Source of the DNA: JAJFUI01 sp039698035
GTDB taxonomy: Bacteria; Planctomycetota; Planctomycetia; Pirellulales; Thermoguttaceae
Assembly (NCBI GenBank): GCA_039698035.1
Contig: JBDKSW010000015.1
Span: 1 to 64,000, forward strand
Direction: 5' to 3'
DNA length: 64,000 bases
Shown here: piece after piece, positions 26,330-35,492 of the stretch
Layout: each line of letters begins with the position of its first letter
How positions within the stretch are numbered: position 1 is the first letter of the stretch
Program-made: the position numbers and the translations under genes
Notes under the pieces: model-generated
Told to the model about the DNA's origin: nothing
Seen by the model: the letters and a program-made list of their open reading frames with translations, nothing else
Database searches by the model: none

Positions 26330-27592
26330 ATGGCATCCGCATCGCTCGAAAAGTCTTACACGTTGGCAAAAGAACAATATGCCGCATGGGGCGTCGACAC
26401 CGATGCCGCCTTGGAGCACCTGAAAGCCATCGCCATCTCGATGCAGTGCTGGCAGGGCGACGACGTCGGCGGTTTTGAAAACTCGGCCGCCCTGAGCGGC
26501 GGCATCATGGCCACGGGCAACTATCCGGGCCGCGCACGCAACGCCGAAGAGCTCCGGGCCGACGCCGAAAAGGCGATGAGCCTCATCCCGGGCAAGCACC
26601 GCTTCAGCCTCCACGCCATCTACCTCGAAAACGGCGGCAAGAAAGTCGAGCGCAACGAGGTCGCGCCCGAACACTTCCAGGGCTGGATGGATTGGGCCGC
26701 CCAGCGGGGCGTCTGCCTCGACTTCAATCCGACGTTCTTCTCGCATCCCAAGTCGGCCGACGGCTTCACGCTTTCGCACCGCGATCCGGCCATCCGCCGC
26801 TACTGGGTCGAGCACGGCATCGCGTGCCGCAAGATCGGCGCCGCGATGGGGCGTCGCCAGGGCTCGCCCTGCGTCACCAACGTCTGGATCCCCGACGGCA
26901 TGAAGGACGTGACGGTCGATCGCCTCGGACCGCGTGAAATCCTCAGGCGGTCGCTCGACGAACTGTTTGCCCCGGCGATTGATCCGAAGTGCAACCTCGA
27001 CGCCGTCGAAAGCAAGCTGTTTGGCATCGGCTCCGAGACGTACGTCGTCGGTTCCCACGAGTTCTATCTGGGTTACGCGGTGGCCAATCGCAAGCTGCTG
27101 ACCCTCGACGCCGGCCACTTCCATCCGACCGAAACCATCGCCGACAAGATCTCCTCGGCGCTGGTGTTCCTCGACGAGATCCTTTTGCACGTCAGCCGGG
27201 GCGTCCGCTGGGACAGCGACCACGTCGTCATCCTGAACGACGATCTGCGTGCGACGGCCGAGGAGATCGTCCGCGGCGGATTCCTCGGGCGCGTCCATAT
27301 CGGCCTGGACTTCTTCGACGCCAGCATCAACCGCGTGGCCGCCTGGGTAACCGGCACCCGAGCCATGCTCAAGGCGCTGCTCTTGGCCCTGCTTGAACCG
27401 ACGGCCAAGCTGCGCGAGCTCGAGGCCCAGGGCGACTACACGTCCCGCTTGGTCCTGCTCGAAGAGCTGAAGACCCTGCCGGTCGGCGCCGTTTGGGATT
27501 ATCATTGTCAAAAGTGCGGCGTGCCCGTCGGCCGTCAGTGGCTCGACGCGGTGAAGGAATACGAGGCGGAAGTCACGGGAAAGCGGGGGTAA
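26330..27592 (+). CDS. rhaA: L-rhamnose isomerase
   Basis: RhaA converts L-rhamnose to L-rhamnulose. Family motifs include SMQCWQGDDVGGFE, NYPGRARNAEELR, SLHAIYLENGGKKVERNE, FNPTFFSHPKSADGFTLSH and DAGHFHPTETIADKISS. Together these carry the metal-binding Glu, Asp and His residues. ATG 26330 is preferred over 26282 because GAGGT lies seven bases before it and the family N-terminus begins here, giving 420 residues. The gene is the first plus-strand gene beside the AraC regulator, followed by rhaT. Confidence 0.95.
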   Translation: MASASLEKSYTLAKEQYAAWGVDTDAALEHLKAIAISMQCWQGDDVGGFENSAALSGGIMATGNYPGRARNAEELRADAEKAMSLIPGKHRFSLHAIYLENGGKKVERNEVAPEHFQGWMDWAAQRGVCLDFNPTFFSHPKSADGFTLSHRDPAIRRYWVEHGIACRKIGAAMGRRQGSPCVTNVWIPDGMKDVTVDRLGPREILRRSLDELFAPAIDPKCNLDAVESKLFGIGSETYVVGSHEFYLGYAVANRKLLTLDAGHFHPTETIADKISSALVFLDEILLHVSRGVRWDSDHVVILNDDLRATAEEIVRGGFLGRVHIGLDFFDASINRVAAWVTGTRAMLKALLLALLEPTAKLRELEAQGDYTSRLVLLEELKTLPVGAVWDYHCQKCGVPVGRQWLDAVKEYEAEVTGKRG

Positions 27593-27601
27593 GGATTGTT
27601 C

Positions 27602-27669
27602 GTGGGGCAGGCTGTTGACCTGCCATCAACAGGACAAGCAAGCACGGCAGGTTGACAACCTGCCCCCAC
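27602..27669. repeat. Imperfect intergenic inverted repeat between rhaA and rhaT
   Basis: Two arms of about 23 bases (27602-27624 and 27646-27669) are reverse complements with few mismatches; the core is GTGGGGCAGG...CCTGCC. A 21-base loop separates them. The RNA could fold into a long hairpin that tunes rhaT expression relative to rhaA. The upstream extension of the rhaT reading frame runs through this element and is not real coding. Confidence 0.6.
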
Positions 27670-27686
27670 AAGAAGGTCGCATCGCC

Positions 27687-29159
27687 ATGTCGTTATTTGC
27701 CGAAACGGTTGCACCCACTGCCGCCCCCATGCTGGGCGTTCTGATCTTCATGCTCGGCGGGCTGGCCGGCGCGATCTTCTACCTGCCGTTCAAGCGTGTG
27801 AAGGCTTGGGCCTGGGAAAGCTACTGGTTGGTCTACGCCGTTTTCGGTTTGGTCATCGTGCCCTGGGCGTTGGCGCTCACGATGTCGCCCAACGTTTTCA
27901 GCGTTTTGAAGGCCGCGCCACCTCGTGAACTTGGCTTCTGCTTCCTTTGCGGCATGATGTGGGGCGTCGGCGGCTTGACCTGGGGCCTCATGATCCGCTA
28001 CCTGGGCGTCGGTCTCGGACTGGCCATCGGCTGCGGACTCTGTTCCGCCGCCGGAACGCTGATCCCACCGGTCATCAAGGGCCAGTTCATGCAACTGGTC
28101 TATAACAACGCCGGAGAGTACAACGCGGCCGGACTGGTTTCCCTCGCCGGAGTCGCCGTTTCGCTGGTCGGGATCATCTTCGTTGGCGGCGCGGGCATGA
28201 GCAAGGAAAAGGAGCTGCCCGAAGAGGAAAAGAAGAAGGCGGTGGCCGAATACAACTTCAAGCTCGGCCTCTTGGTCGCGATCTTCTCCGGTCTGATGAG
28301 CGCCGGCATGAGTTTTGGCCTTCAGGGCGGCGCGACAGTCGAAGCACTCGCTTGCCCCCAATTCACGTCGTCCCAATTCGATGAGCTTAAGCTGCCGGAA
28401 TTCGCTTCCTACTTGAGAAAAGGCAAACCTGATTCCGTGCCAGGTTTTGTTTATGCGGAGCTTGACGCGAAGACGAAAGACCTGCTGTCGAAAGGCGGTA
28501 GCAAGAAGGGTGATTCGGCGAAGACTCTGGACCTGCTCACAGCGGAACTTAATCGTATTGCTCAAGCGGCCGATCTTTACCGGGTCGAACGCTTCGTCGA
28601 CGTCGGGCTTTCTGACGCAGAGAAGAAGGTTGCGCTGGCGAAACATGACGGAAACGCTACCGCAAGGCTCAATCGCTTGTTGCTAGAAAAAGCTTTCCCG
28701 CAGTTCATCAAGGTAAAGAGCCCCCAGCTCGCAGTTCTTGACGAACAAATCACGTCTTTAACGTGGCGCGGAATGTCCGTTCTTGTTGTTGTGCTGTTAG
28801 GCGGGTTTGTCGTCAACGGTACCTGGTGTCTGTTCCTCAATGTGAAGAATCGCACCACTGGCGATTATGTGAAGTCAGCTACTCCGGTGGCCGCCAATAT
28901 CATTTTCGCCGGCCTCGCTGGCGCCATCTGGTGCTCGCAGTTCATCTGTTTCAAAACGGGCGAACCGGCCATGGGCAAGCTGGACTACATCGGCTGGTCG
29001 GTCCTCATGGCAAGCTCCATCCTGTTTAGCACGATGCTCGGCATCTTCCTTGGCGAATGGCGCAACACGAGCGGCCGGACCCGGTTGCTCCTGACCCTTG
29101 GACTGCTGTTCCTCGTGGCCTCGGCGGCGATCTCCGCTTACAGCGGCTACCTGAAATAG
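27687..29159 (+). CDS. rhaT: L-rhamnose/proton symporter with large internal insertion
   Basis: RhaT imports L-rhamnose with protons. The membrane segments and motifs such as GGLAGAIFYLPFKRVKAWAW, MMWGVGGLTWGLMIRYLGVG and AAGTLIPPVIKGQF match the family. The C-terminal half (GTWCLFLNVKNRTTGDY, AGAIWCSQFICFK) does too. Length is 490 residues against about 345 for E. coli RhaT. The surplus is one hydrophilic insertion at about 222-357 in the middle of the transporter, with visibly lower GC. The start ATG at 27687 has AGAAGG upstream. Confidence 0.9.
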   Translation: MSLFAETVAPTAAPMLGVLIFMLGGLAGAIFYLPFKRVKAWAWESYWLVYAVFGLVIVPWALALTMSPNVFSVLKAAPPRELGFCFLCGMMWGVGGLTWGLMIRYLGVGLGLAIGCGLCSAAGTLIPPVIKGQFMQLVYNNAGEYNAAGLVSLAGVAVSLVGIIFVGGAGMSKEKELPEEEKKKAVAEYNFKLGLLVAIFSGLMSAGMSFGLQGGATVEALACPQFTSSQFDELKLPEFASYLRKGKPDSVPGFVYAELDAKTKDLLSKGGSKKGDSAKTLDLLTAELNRIAQAADLYRVERFVDVGLSDAEKKVALAKHDGNATARLNRLLLEKAFPQFIKVKSPQLAVLDEQITSLTWRGMSVLVVVLLGGFVVNGTWCLFLNVKNRTTGDYVKSATPVAANIIFAGLAGAIWCSQFICFKTGEPAMGKLDYIGWSVLMASSILFSTMLGIFLGEWRNTSGRTRLLLTLGLLFLVASAAISAYSGYLK

Positions 29160-29235
29160 TTTGCGGCGCGTCACCGCAGTCTATGGTTCCCACCTTCTAG
29201 CTTTCCCGCCTTCCAACATCCTCGGAGTACACGCG

Positions 29236-32200
29236 ATGCGAACGCTCTTATGCGCGGTCTTCGGTCTCTTGGCGACTGCTTCCGTCCAAGCCAGCGAGAG
29301 TCCTGCCACGGCGGACCATCTGCGGTGCGAGTACCGCGTCAACCCGTTGGGGATCGACGTTGCCGAGCCGCGTCTTTCGTGGGAGATGCAAGATGCCCGA
29401 CGGGGCGCGAAACAGACGGCCTACCAGATTCTCGTGGCCAGCACGCCGGAAAAGCTGGCCGCTGACGATGGCGACCTCTGGGACACGGGACGCGTCGCCT
29501 CGGACCAGTCGACGCAGATCGCTTATGCGGGCAGTCCGTTGACCTCGCGGACCCGCTGTCACTGGAAGGTCCGACTTTGGGATGGCGACGGTGCGCCGAC
29601 CGACTACGCTCAACCGGCCCTGTGGACCATGGGGCTGCTTAATCCGGCGGACGTGCAGGCCGCCTGGATCGGTCCCAATCGCCCAATGGTCGATCCGGCC
29701 GTCAAGCAAGAGAAGCCGATCACGCTGGACGACTGCGTCTGGATCTGGGCTGCCGAGCCGGGTGTCGATGCAACAAAGAAAGCGCCCGCCTCCAAACGGT
29801 GCTTCCGAAGATCGTTCGAGATTCCCAAAGATCGAACCGTCTCCCGCGCCACGTTCGTCCTGGCCGGCGACGACTCCTGGGATGCCTTTGTGAACCACAT
29901 GAGTGTGGGGACCGGCGGCGGCTTCAAACGGGCTACGCGGCTCGATGTCACCTCGCGATTGACGGGTGGCAAGAACGGCGTGGCCGTCCTCCTGAAAAAC
30001 CATGTCGCCTCGCCGGCCGGCCTGACCGGCAAGCTGGTCATCGAGTTCGAGCGGGGCGAACCGTTGGTTCTGCTGATCGACAAATCGTGGAAGTCGAACG
30101 ACAAGGAGGTTGCGTATTGGAACGCGGCCGAATGCGATGATTCCGCGTGGCCGGCCGCCGCGCAGGTGGCCAAGATGGGCGACGCGCCCTGGGGCCACAC
30201 CACCGTGCCCAAACGCCTGCCCGAATACAGTTGCGCCCTGCTGCGCAAGGAGTTCCATACGCCCGGTGCGATCCGCCGCGCCACGCTCTACGCCAGCGCC
30301 CTGGGCGTCTACCGCATGCACATCAACGGCCACGCGGTCGGCCAGGACTACTTCACGCCCGACTGGACCGATTACAAGAATCGCGTCTATTACAACACGT
30401 ATGACGTGACCGATCTGGTTTGCGACGGCGATAACGCCATCGGCGGCGTCCTTGCCGCGGGCTGGTATGCCGGCGCCATCGGCTGGCTCTCCGAACGCAA
30501 TCACTATGGCGACGAGCCTCGGCTCTTCGCGCAGTTGGAAATCGAACGTGCGGACGGCACGCTGCAAACCATCGTCACCGACGACTCCTGGAAGGTGGCC
30601 GACGGTCCCTATCGCCAAGCCGAGTTTCTGGCCGGCGAGACCTATGACGCTGCGCATGAAATCCCCGGCTGGTCCTCGCCCGGCCTCGACCAAAGCGCGT
30701 GGCAGCCGGTCGTCGCAACGCGGAAGATTACGGCCAAGCTGCAAGCCTTCCCAGGCGTCAACGTCCGCGAGACGGGCGAGCTTCGGCCCGTAAAGATCAC
30801 CGAGCCGACACCGAACGTCTACGTTTTCGACCTGGGGCAGAACTTCGCGGGCTTCGCTCGACTGAAGGTCCGCGGCCCGGCCGGCACGAAAGTGAAGCTC
30901 CGCTTCGCCGAAATGCTGGACCCCGACGGCACGATCTACACGACCAACCTCCGCGCCGCCCGGGCGACCGACACCTATTTCCTGAGCGGCAAGGGCGAAG
31001 AGGTCTGGCAACCCCGCTTCACGTTCCACGGTTTCCGCTACGTCGAAGTGACCGGTTATCCAGGCCGCCCGACGAAGGACGCCATCACGGGCATCGTGAT
31101 CAATTCCGATGTGCCGATGGCTGGCTCGTTCGAGTGTTCCAGCCCGATGGTGAATCGCTTGTACCAGAACGTCGTCTGGACGCAACGGGCGAACTACATC
31201 TCGGTGCCGACCGACTGTCCGCAACGGGACGAGCGACTTGGCTGGATGGGCGACGCCCTGAACTTCATGCGCGCCGCCACCTACAACGCCGATGTCGGCG
31301 CGTTCTTCACCAAATGGCTCGTCGATGTCGACGACGCCCAAAGGCCGGACGGCCAGTTTTCGGACGTCTCGCCGCGCGTCGTCGCCGTGGACGGGGGCGT
31401 GGCCGGCTGGGGCGACGCCGGCGCATTCTGCCCCTGGACGATCTACCGCGTCTATAACGATCGGCGCCTGCTGGCGAAGCACTACGAGGCGATGACCCGC
31501 TGGGTGGAATATTGCCGCAAGAACAGCAAGGGCCTGCTCCGTCCGGCCGCTGGCTACGGCGATTGGCTCTCGATCAAGTCGGAGACGCCGCTGGCCCTGA
31601 TTGCCACGGCGTTCTTCGCGCAGAGCACGCACCTGACGGCCGACGCGGCCCGGGTCCTCGGCAAGCAAGCCGATGCGGAAAAATATGACGAGTTGTTCGG
31701 CCAAATCAAGGCCGCTTTCAACAAGGCCTACGTCGCCGCCGACGGGCGGATCAAGGGAAACACCCAGACCGGTTACATCCTGGCCCTGGCGTTCAATTTG
31801 CTTCCGGAAGAGAAACGCCCGGCCGCGGTGAAGTATCTCGTCGAGAACATCAAGGCCCGCGGCACGCACCTCTCGACGGGCTTCGTCGGCACGAGCATGT
31901 TGATGCCGACCCTTTCGGCCACCGGCAACACGCCGATCGCGTACAAACTCCTGCTGAACGACACGTTCCCCTCGTGGGGCTTTTCGATCAAGCATGGCGC
32001 GACGAGCATTTGGGAACGTTGGGACGGCTGGACGCCTGAGAAGGGTTTCCAGGACCCGGGCATGAACTCGTTTGCCCACTACTCGTTCGGCGCCGTGTCG
32101 CAATGGATGTTCCAGACGGTTGCAGGCATCGACACGATCGAGCCCGGCTTCCAGCGGCTCAAAATCCGCCCGCAACCCGGTCCAGGCATTGACTGGGTCA

Positions 32201-32481
32201 AGTGTTCCTACCATTCGATCCACGGTCCAATCGCCGTCCAATGGAAAACGGCGGACAGCAAGCTGACGCTGGCCGTCTCGATTCCCGCCAACACGACGGC
32301 CATTGTCCATCTGCCGGGCACTGACCCGGCCGCTATCACCGAAGGCGGCCGAGCGATCGCGGATGCCGAGGGAGTGAAGTTCCTTCGCACCGAAGGCGGC
32401 GAGTCGCTCTTCGAGGTCCCTGCCGGCGCGTATGAGTTCGTCGCGCCCTGGCCGGCAACAATGAGCGGTCCTTTGAAATAG
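29236..32481 (+). CDS. Secreted GH78 alpha-L-rhamnosidase
   Basis: The enzyme releases terminal L-rhamnose from polysaccharides or glycosides, giving substrate for RhaT and RhaA. It has a signal peptide (RTLLCAVFGLLATASVQAS), an N-terminal Fn3-like rhamnosidase domain (RVNPLGIDVAEPRLSWEM), two beta-sandwich domains and a six-hairpin catalytic barrel. The catalytic acid region DCPQRDERLGWMGD lies near 660-673, and ATSIWERWDGW near 922. The closing Greek-key domain is at 1000-1080. ATG 29236 has CGGAG eight bases before. It completes the rhaA-rhaT block, with 76 bases from the rhaT stop. Confidence 0.95.
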   Translation: MRTLLCAVFGLLATASVQASESPATADHLRCEYRVNPLGIDVAEPRLSWEMQDARRGAKQTAYQILVASTPEKLAADDGDLWDTGRVASDQSTQIAYAGSPLTSRTRCHWKVRLWDGDGAPTDYAQPALWTMGLLNPADVQAAWIGPNRPMVDPAVKQEKPITLDDCVWIWAAEPGVDATKKAPASKRCFRRSFEIPKDRTVSRATFVLAGDDSWDAFVNHMSVGTGGGFKRATRLDVTSRLTGGKNGVAVLLKNHVASPAGLTGKLVIEFERGEPLVLLIDKSWKSNDKEVAYWNAAECDDSAWPAAAQVAKMGDAPWGHTTVPKRLPEYSCALLRKEFHTPGAIRRATLYASALGVYRMHINGHAVGQDYFTPDWTDYKNRVYYNTYDVTDLVCDGDNAIGGVLAAGWYAGAIGWLSERNHYGDEPRLFAQLEIERADGTLQTIVTDDSWKVADGPYRQAEFLAGETYDAAHEIPGWSSPGLDQSAWQPVVATRKITAKLQAFPGVNVRETGELRPVKITEPTPNVYVFDLGQNFAGFARLKVRGPAGTKVKLRFAEMLDPDGTIYTTNLRAARATDTYFLSGKGEEVWQPRFTFHGFRYVEVTGYPGRPTKDAITGIVINSDVPMAGSFECSSPMVNRLYQNVVWTQRANYISVPTDCPQRDERLGWMGDALNFMRAATYNADVGAFFTKWLVDVDDAQRPDGQFSDVSPRVVAVDGGVAGWGDAGAFCPWTIYRVYNDRRLLAKHYEAMTRWVEYCRKNSKGLLRPAAGYGDWLSIKSETPLALIATAFFAQSTHLTADAARVLGKQADAEKYDELFGQIKAAFNKAYVAADGRIKGNTQTGYILALAFNLLPEEKRPAAVKYLVENIKARGTHLSTGFVGTSMLMPTLSATGNTPIAYKLLLNDTFPSWGFSIKHGATSIWERWDGWTPEKGFQDPGMNSFAHYSFGAVSQWMFQTVAGIDTIEPGFQRLKIRPQPGPGIDWVKCSYHSIHGPIAVQWKTADSKLTLAVSIPANTTAIVHLPGTDPAAITEGGRAIADAEGVKFLRTEGGESLFEVPAGAYEFVAPWPATMSGPLK

Positions 32482-32575
32482 CCGAGTCCGCTGCGCTGGT
32501 GCGAAACACGTTCGCAGATGTCGGCTTGGCGATCTGGCAGAAACAACGCCAGCATTCGGTGCAACGGCGGCGAGG

Positions 32576-32606
32576 CCCCTCCCCTACCCTCTCGCAATGG
32601 GAGGGG
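32576..32606. repeat. REP-like hairpin between rhamnosidase and P-II genes
   Basis: CCCCTCCC (32576-32583) and GGGAGGGG (32599-32606) form a perfect 8-bp inverted repeat between convergent genes. The composition resembles the longer repeats at 53543 and 62165. It may be a degenerate member of that family or a terminator without a T run. Confidence 0.4.
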
Positions 32607-32619
32607 AGACCGGGCATCG

Positions 32620-33003
32620 CTACACGGCGCCCGGGCCGCGGGCGTCGTTGTCGATCTGGATCGCTTGGGCGGCCGGCAGGATGAAGATCTTGCCGTCGCT
32701 GGCCGTTCCGGTCGGTCCGGTCCGGGCGGCGCTGATGATGGTCTCGATCGTCCGATCCAGGAAGTCGTCGTTGACGACGATCTCCAACGCGATCTTTTGC
32801 AGCAGCGTGGGGGCCGAAAACGGGAACAAGTCGAGCTGGCGGGAGTCGCTCTGCGGGCCGTCGCGATGGACGGGGGCCGGCGAGGCCTTTTCCTCGAACG
32901 CCTGGGCGTCGCAGATCGTCATCCGCGTGACTTCCATCTTCTCGAGCGCCTCGCGGACGGCGCCCAGTTTCGTCGGCTGAATGACGGCCACGACCAGTCT
33001 CAT
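32620..33003 (-). CDS. Divergent P-II family protein
   Basis: The ferredoxin-like P-II core is recognisable: RLVVAVIQPTKLGAVREALEKM at the start, IALEIVVNDDFLDRTIETII, ARTGPTGTASDGKIFIL and a short C-terminal strand. P-II trimers sense 2-oxoglutarate and ATP/ADP and bind targets through the T-loop. Here the T-loop (about 38-62) is longer and lacks the tyrosine that is uridylylated in GlnB (no YRG motif). The B-loop carries a short insertion with no Lys in the first position. The ATG has AAGGA seven bases upstream. It is 64 bases downstream of the cysteine synthase fusion on the same strand. Sensing of some metabolite is likely; nitrogen control is unproven. Confidence 0.8.
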   Translation of the reverse strand: MRLVVAVIQPTKLGAVREALEKMEVTRMTICDAQAFEEKASPAPVHRDGPQSDSRQLDLFPFSAPTLLQKIALEIVVNDDFLDRTIETIISAARTGPTGTASDGKIFILPAAQAIQIDNDARGPGAV

Positions 33004-33067
33004 GACGTTTCCTTCACGCGGGGGGCCGCTTCGCCGGCGGCCGCTGAACCTTCCGGGGGCTGGCCCG

Positions 33068-35389
33068 TCACGCCCCGGTCTTTTTCCAAACCGTGCCGGA
33101 TGGCGTGTCGGTTACTTGGACGCCGAGTGACAGCAGTTCGTCACGGATCACGTCGGCCTTATGGAAATCCTTCGCTTGGCGGGCCGCGTTTCGGGCGTCG
33201 ATCAACTCGGTCAGTTTGGCGTCTAGCCGGTCGGGCTGGAAGTCGATGACCTCCAGGACGCGGTTGACCTGACGTAGGAAGTCGAGCACCTGGCGAGCCT
33301 GCGCTTCGTCCAGATCGCCCCCGCTGAGCAACCGGTTGACATAACGCACGAAGGCGAAGAGCCGCCCGAGCGCCTTGGGCATGTTCAAGTCGTTGTCCAA
33401 GGCGTCTTGCCAGCCGGCGCGGGCCGCATAGAGGGCCTGCTCGATGTCGGGGCTCTTGCGTCTCGAAGTGCAGTGCGCGAGACGCGCGGCGACCTCGTTC
33501 AAGCGCGCGACGCCATCGGCCGCGCGACGCAGCTCGCGATCCGAGTAATTCAGCACGGTGCGATAGTGTGTGGCCAGAAGCCAGTAACGGATCGCTCGCC
33601 CGTCAAAGCCTTGGTCCAGGAGTTGTTGCAGCGTAAGGTCGTTGTCGGCCGCGCGACTGACCTTTCCGGCGTCGGTCATCACGACTTCGCTGTGCATCCA
33701 GAGTTTGGCCAGCGGCTTGGGTTGCAGACCGCGGGCGATCGCGATTTCGTTGTCGCCATGCGGGAACGTGAGATCGGTGCTGGCCGTGTGGATATCGACC
33801 GGCTGGCCCAGACAATGGACGGCCATGCAGGCGCACTCGACGTGCCAGCTTGGGCGGGCGTTGCCCCAGGGCGTTCGCCAGAAGATGCCGGCCTTGAGTT
33901 CGGCCAGCGTGGGGCGTTTGAACAGCGCGAAGTCGCCCGGGTGGTCCTTTTCGTAGTAGTCGTAGGTGGTCGAGACCTCGCTCCGCGTGTCTTCGGGCGC
34001 GACGCCCGAGAGCTTGCCATAATCGGGGAAGCGGCCGATGCGAAAATAGACCGAGTGGAGCTTCTCGTAGGCCAGGCCCTTCTCGAGCAGGCTGCGAGTT
34101 TGCTCGATCATTTCGTTGACGTGTTCGCTGGCCTTGGGATAGTGGTGCGCCCGCTTCACGCGGAGCGTGTCGAGGCTGGCAAAGAAGACTTTTTCCCATT
34201 TGGCCGTGAACTGCTTGAGGTTGTCGCCCGCGTCGAGGCACTCCTTGACGGTGCGGTCGTCGATGTCGCCCAGGTTCATGGCGTGCTTGACTTGGTAGCC
34301 GCGATATTCGAGGTAGCGTCGCAGCACATCGGAGAAGACGAGCCGGCGACAGAGTCCCAGGTCGGGCGGCCCATCGAGGCTCGGACCGCACGAGTAGATC
34401 GTCACTTTGCCCGGCGTGGTCGGCGCGAGTTGCTCGATCTTGCCGGGCAGCGTGTTGTAAAACCGCAGCGGCTCTGGCACCGTCTCGGAGACGAACAGCG
34501 AGGTCGAAAGGTAACGCTCGCCGCCGTCGGGCAGCAGGGCGACGACTGTGCCCCGCCCCAGCGCGCGCGCCTCGTCGATGGCCACCTTCATGGCCGCTCC
34601 GGCGCTCATGCCGACGAAGATGCCTTCTTCGCGGGCCAGGCGGCGAGCCGTTTCGTAGGCCGAATCGTCGTCGACGTTGACGATCGCGCTCAGTTCGTCG
34701 GGCTTGAAAATCCCGGGCGGGTAGCTCTCCTTCATGTTCTTCAGGCCCTGAATCTTGTGGCCCTTGAACGGCTCGACGCCGACGACGCGAATGGCCGGGT
34801 TCAGTTCGTGCAAGGCGCGGGTGATGCCCATCAGCGTGCCGGTCGTACCCATGGCCAGCACGACGACATCCACCTTGCCATCGGTGGCCTGCCAAATTTC
34901 CTTTCCGGTTCCGTGGTAGTGGGCCTGCCAGTTGGCGTCGTTGTTGTACTGATCGACCAACAGGTACTTGTCGGGCTCCTCGCGGGCCAGGCGGTAGGCT
35001 TCTTCGATGGCGCCGTCGGTGCCCATGTAGCCGGGGGTCATCAGGATCTGGGCGCCGTAGGCCCGAAGGATGCGTTTGCGTTCCTCGCTGGCCGACTCGC
35101 TCATGGTTACGACGAGTTGGTAACCTTTCACGGCGCAGACCATGGCCAGGCCGATGGCCGTGTTGCCGCTGCTGGCTTCGAGGATGATTTTGCCGGGTGT
35201 GAGTTGGCCAGCCGCCTCGGCCTGTTCGATCATTCGCAGCCCGATGCGGTCCTTGACCGAGCCGCCCGGGTTCATGAACTCGAGTTTTGCCAGCAGCTCC
35301 ACGCCGGGGACCGGGTTCATCCGGTGGATGCGCACCAGCGGCGTGTTTCCAACCAGTTGCAGTACGGAGTCGACTTTACACGGCGTCAT
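33068..35389 (-). CDS. Cysteine synthase fused to a degenerate CysRS-like domain
   Basis: Residues 1-310 form a PLP-dependent O-acetylserine sulfhydrylase. They include VGNTPLVRI, the PLP Lys at 46 in NPGGSVKDRIG, EASSGNTAIGLA, MGTTGTLMGIT and GMSAGAAMK. Residues 310-773 align end to end with cysteinyl-tRNA synthetase (FYNTLPGKIEQL, NLGDIDDRTVKEC, WHVECACM, DLTFPHGDNEIA, C-terminal ARQAKDFHKADVIRDELLSL). The zinc/cysteine-binding Cys, Cys, His and Glu are kept. The HIGH motif reads DLGL, and KMSKS is replaced by GKVSRAADN, so adenylate formation is doubtful. ATG 35389 has AAGGAAG seven bases upstream. It lies 103 bases after hydF on the same strand. Confidence 0.88.
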   Translation of the reverse strand: MTPCKVDSVLQLVGNTPLVRIHRMNPVPGVELLAKLEFMNPGGSVKDRIGLRMIEQAEAAGQLTPGKIILEASSGNTAIGLAMVCAVKGYQLVVTMSESASEERKRILRAYGAQILMTPGYMGTDGAIEEAYRLAREEPDKYLLVDQYNNDANWQAHYHGTGKEIWQATDGKVDVVVLAMGTTGTLMGITRALHELNPAIRVVGVEPFKGHKIQGLKNMKESYPPGIFKPDELSAIVNVDDDSAYETARRLAREEGIFVGMSAGAAMKVAIDEARALGRGTVVALLPDGGERYLSTSLFVSETVPEPLRFYNTLPGKIEQLAPTTPGKVTIYSCGPSLDGPPDLGLCRRLVFSDVLRRYLEYRGYQVKHAMNLGDIDDRTVKECLDAGDNLKQFTAKWEKVFFASLDTLRVKRAHHYPKASEHVNEMIEQTRSLLEKGLAYEKLHSVYFRIGRFPDYGKLSGVAPEDTRSEVSTTYDYYEKDHPGDFALFKRPTLAELKAGIFWRTPWGNARPSWHVECACMAVHCLGQPVDIHTASTDLTFPHGDNEIAIARGLQPKPLAKLWMHSEVVMTDAGKVSRAADNDLTLQQLLDQGFDGRAIRYWLLATHYRTVLNYSDRELRRAADGVARLNEVAARLAHCTSRRKSPDIEQALYAARAGWQDALDNDLNMPKALGRLFAFVRYVNRLLSGGDLDEAQARQVLDFLRQVNRVLEVIDFQPDRLDAKLTELIDARNAARQAKDFHKADVIRDELLSLGVQVTDTPSGTVWKKTGA

Positions 35390-35492
35390 GGAAACTTCCT
35401 TGGGTTCGCCCTCGAGGGCGCGGTCGCGGCGGCGGGCGTCGAACCAGCAGGCACGCCGCTTGCCGCCAATAGACCAATGGCAGTCCGAGAGG

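Noticed and set aside
29248..32310. 1020-codon minus-strand open frame opposite the rhamnosidase
   Set aside because: It is the shadow of the GH78 gene; codon composition is that of an antisense frame.
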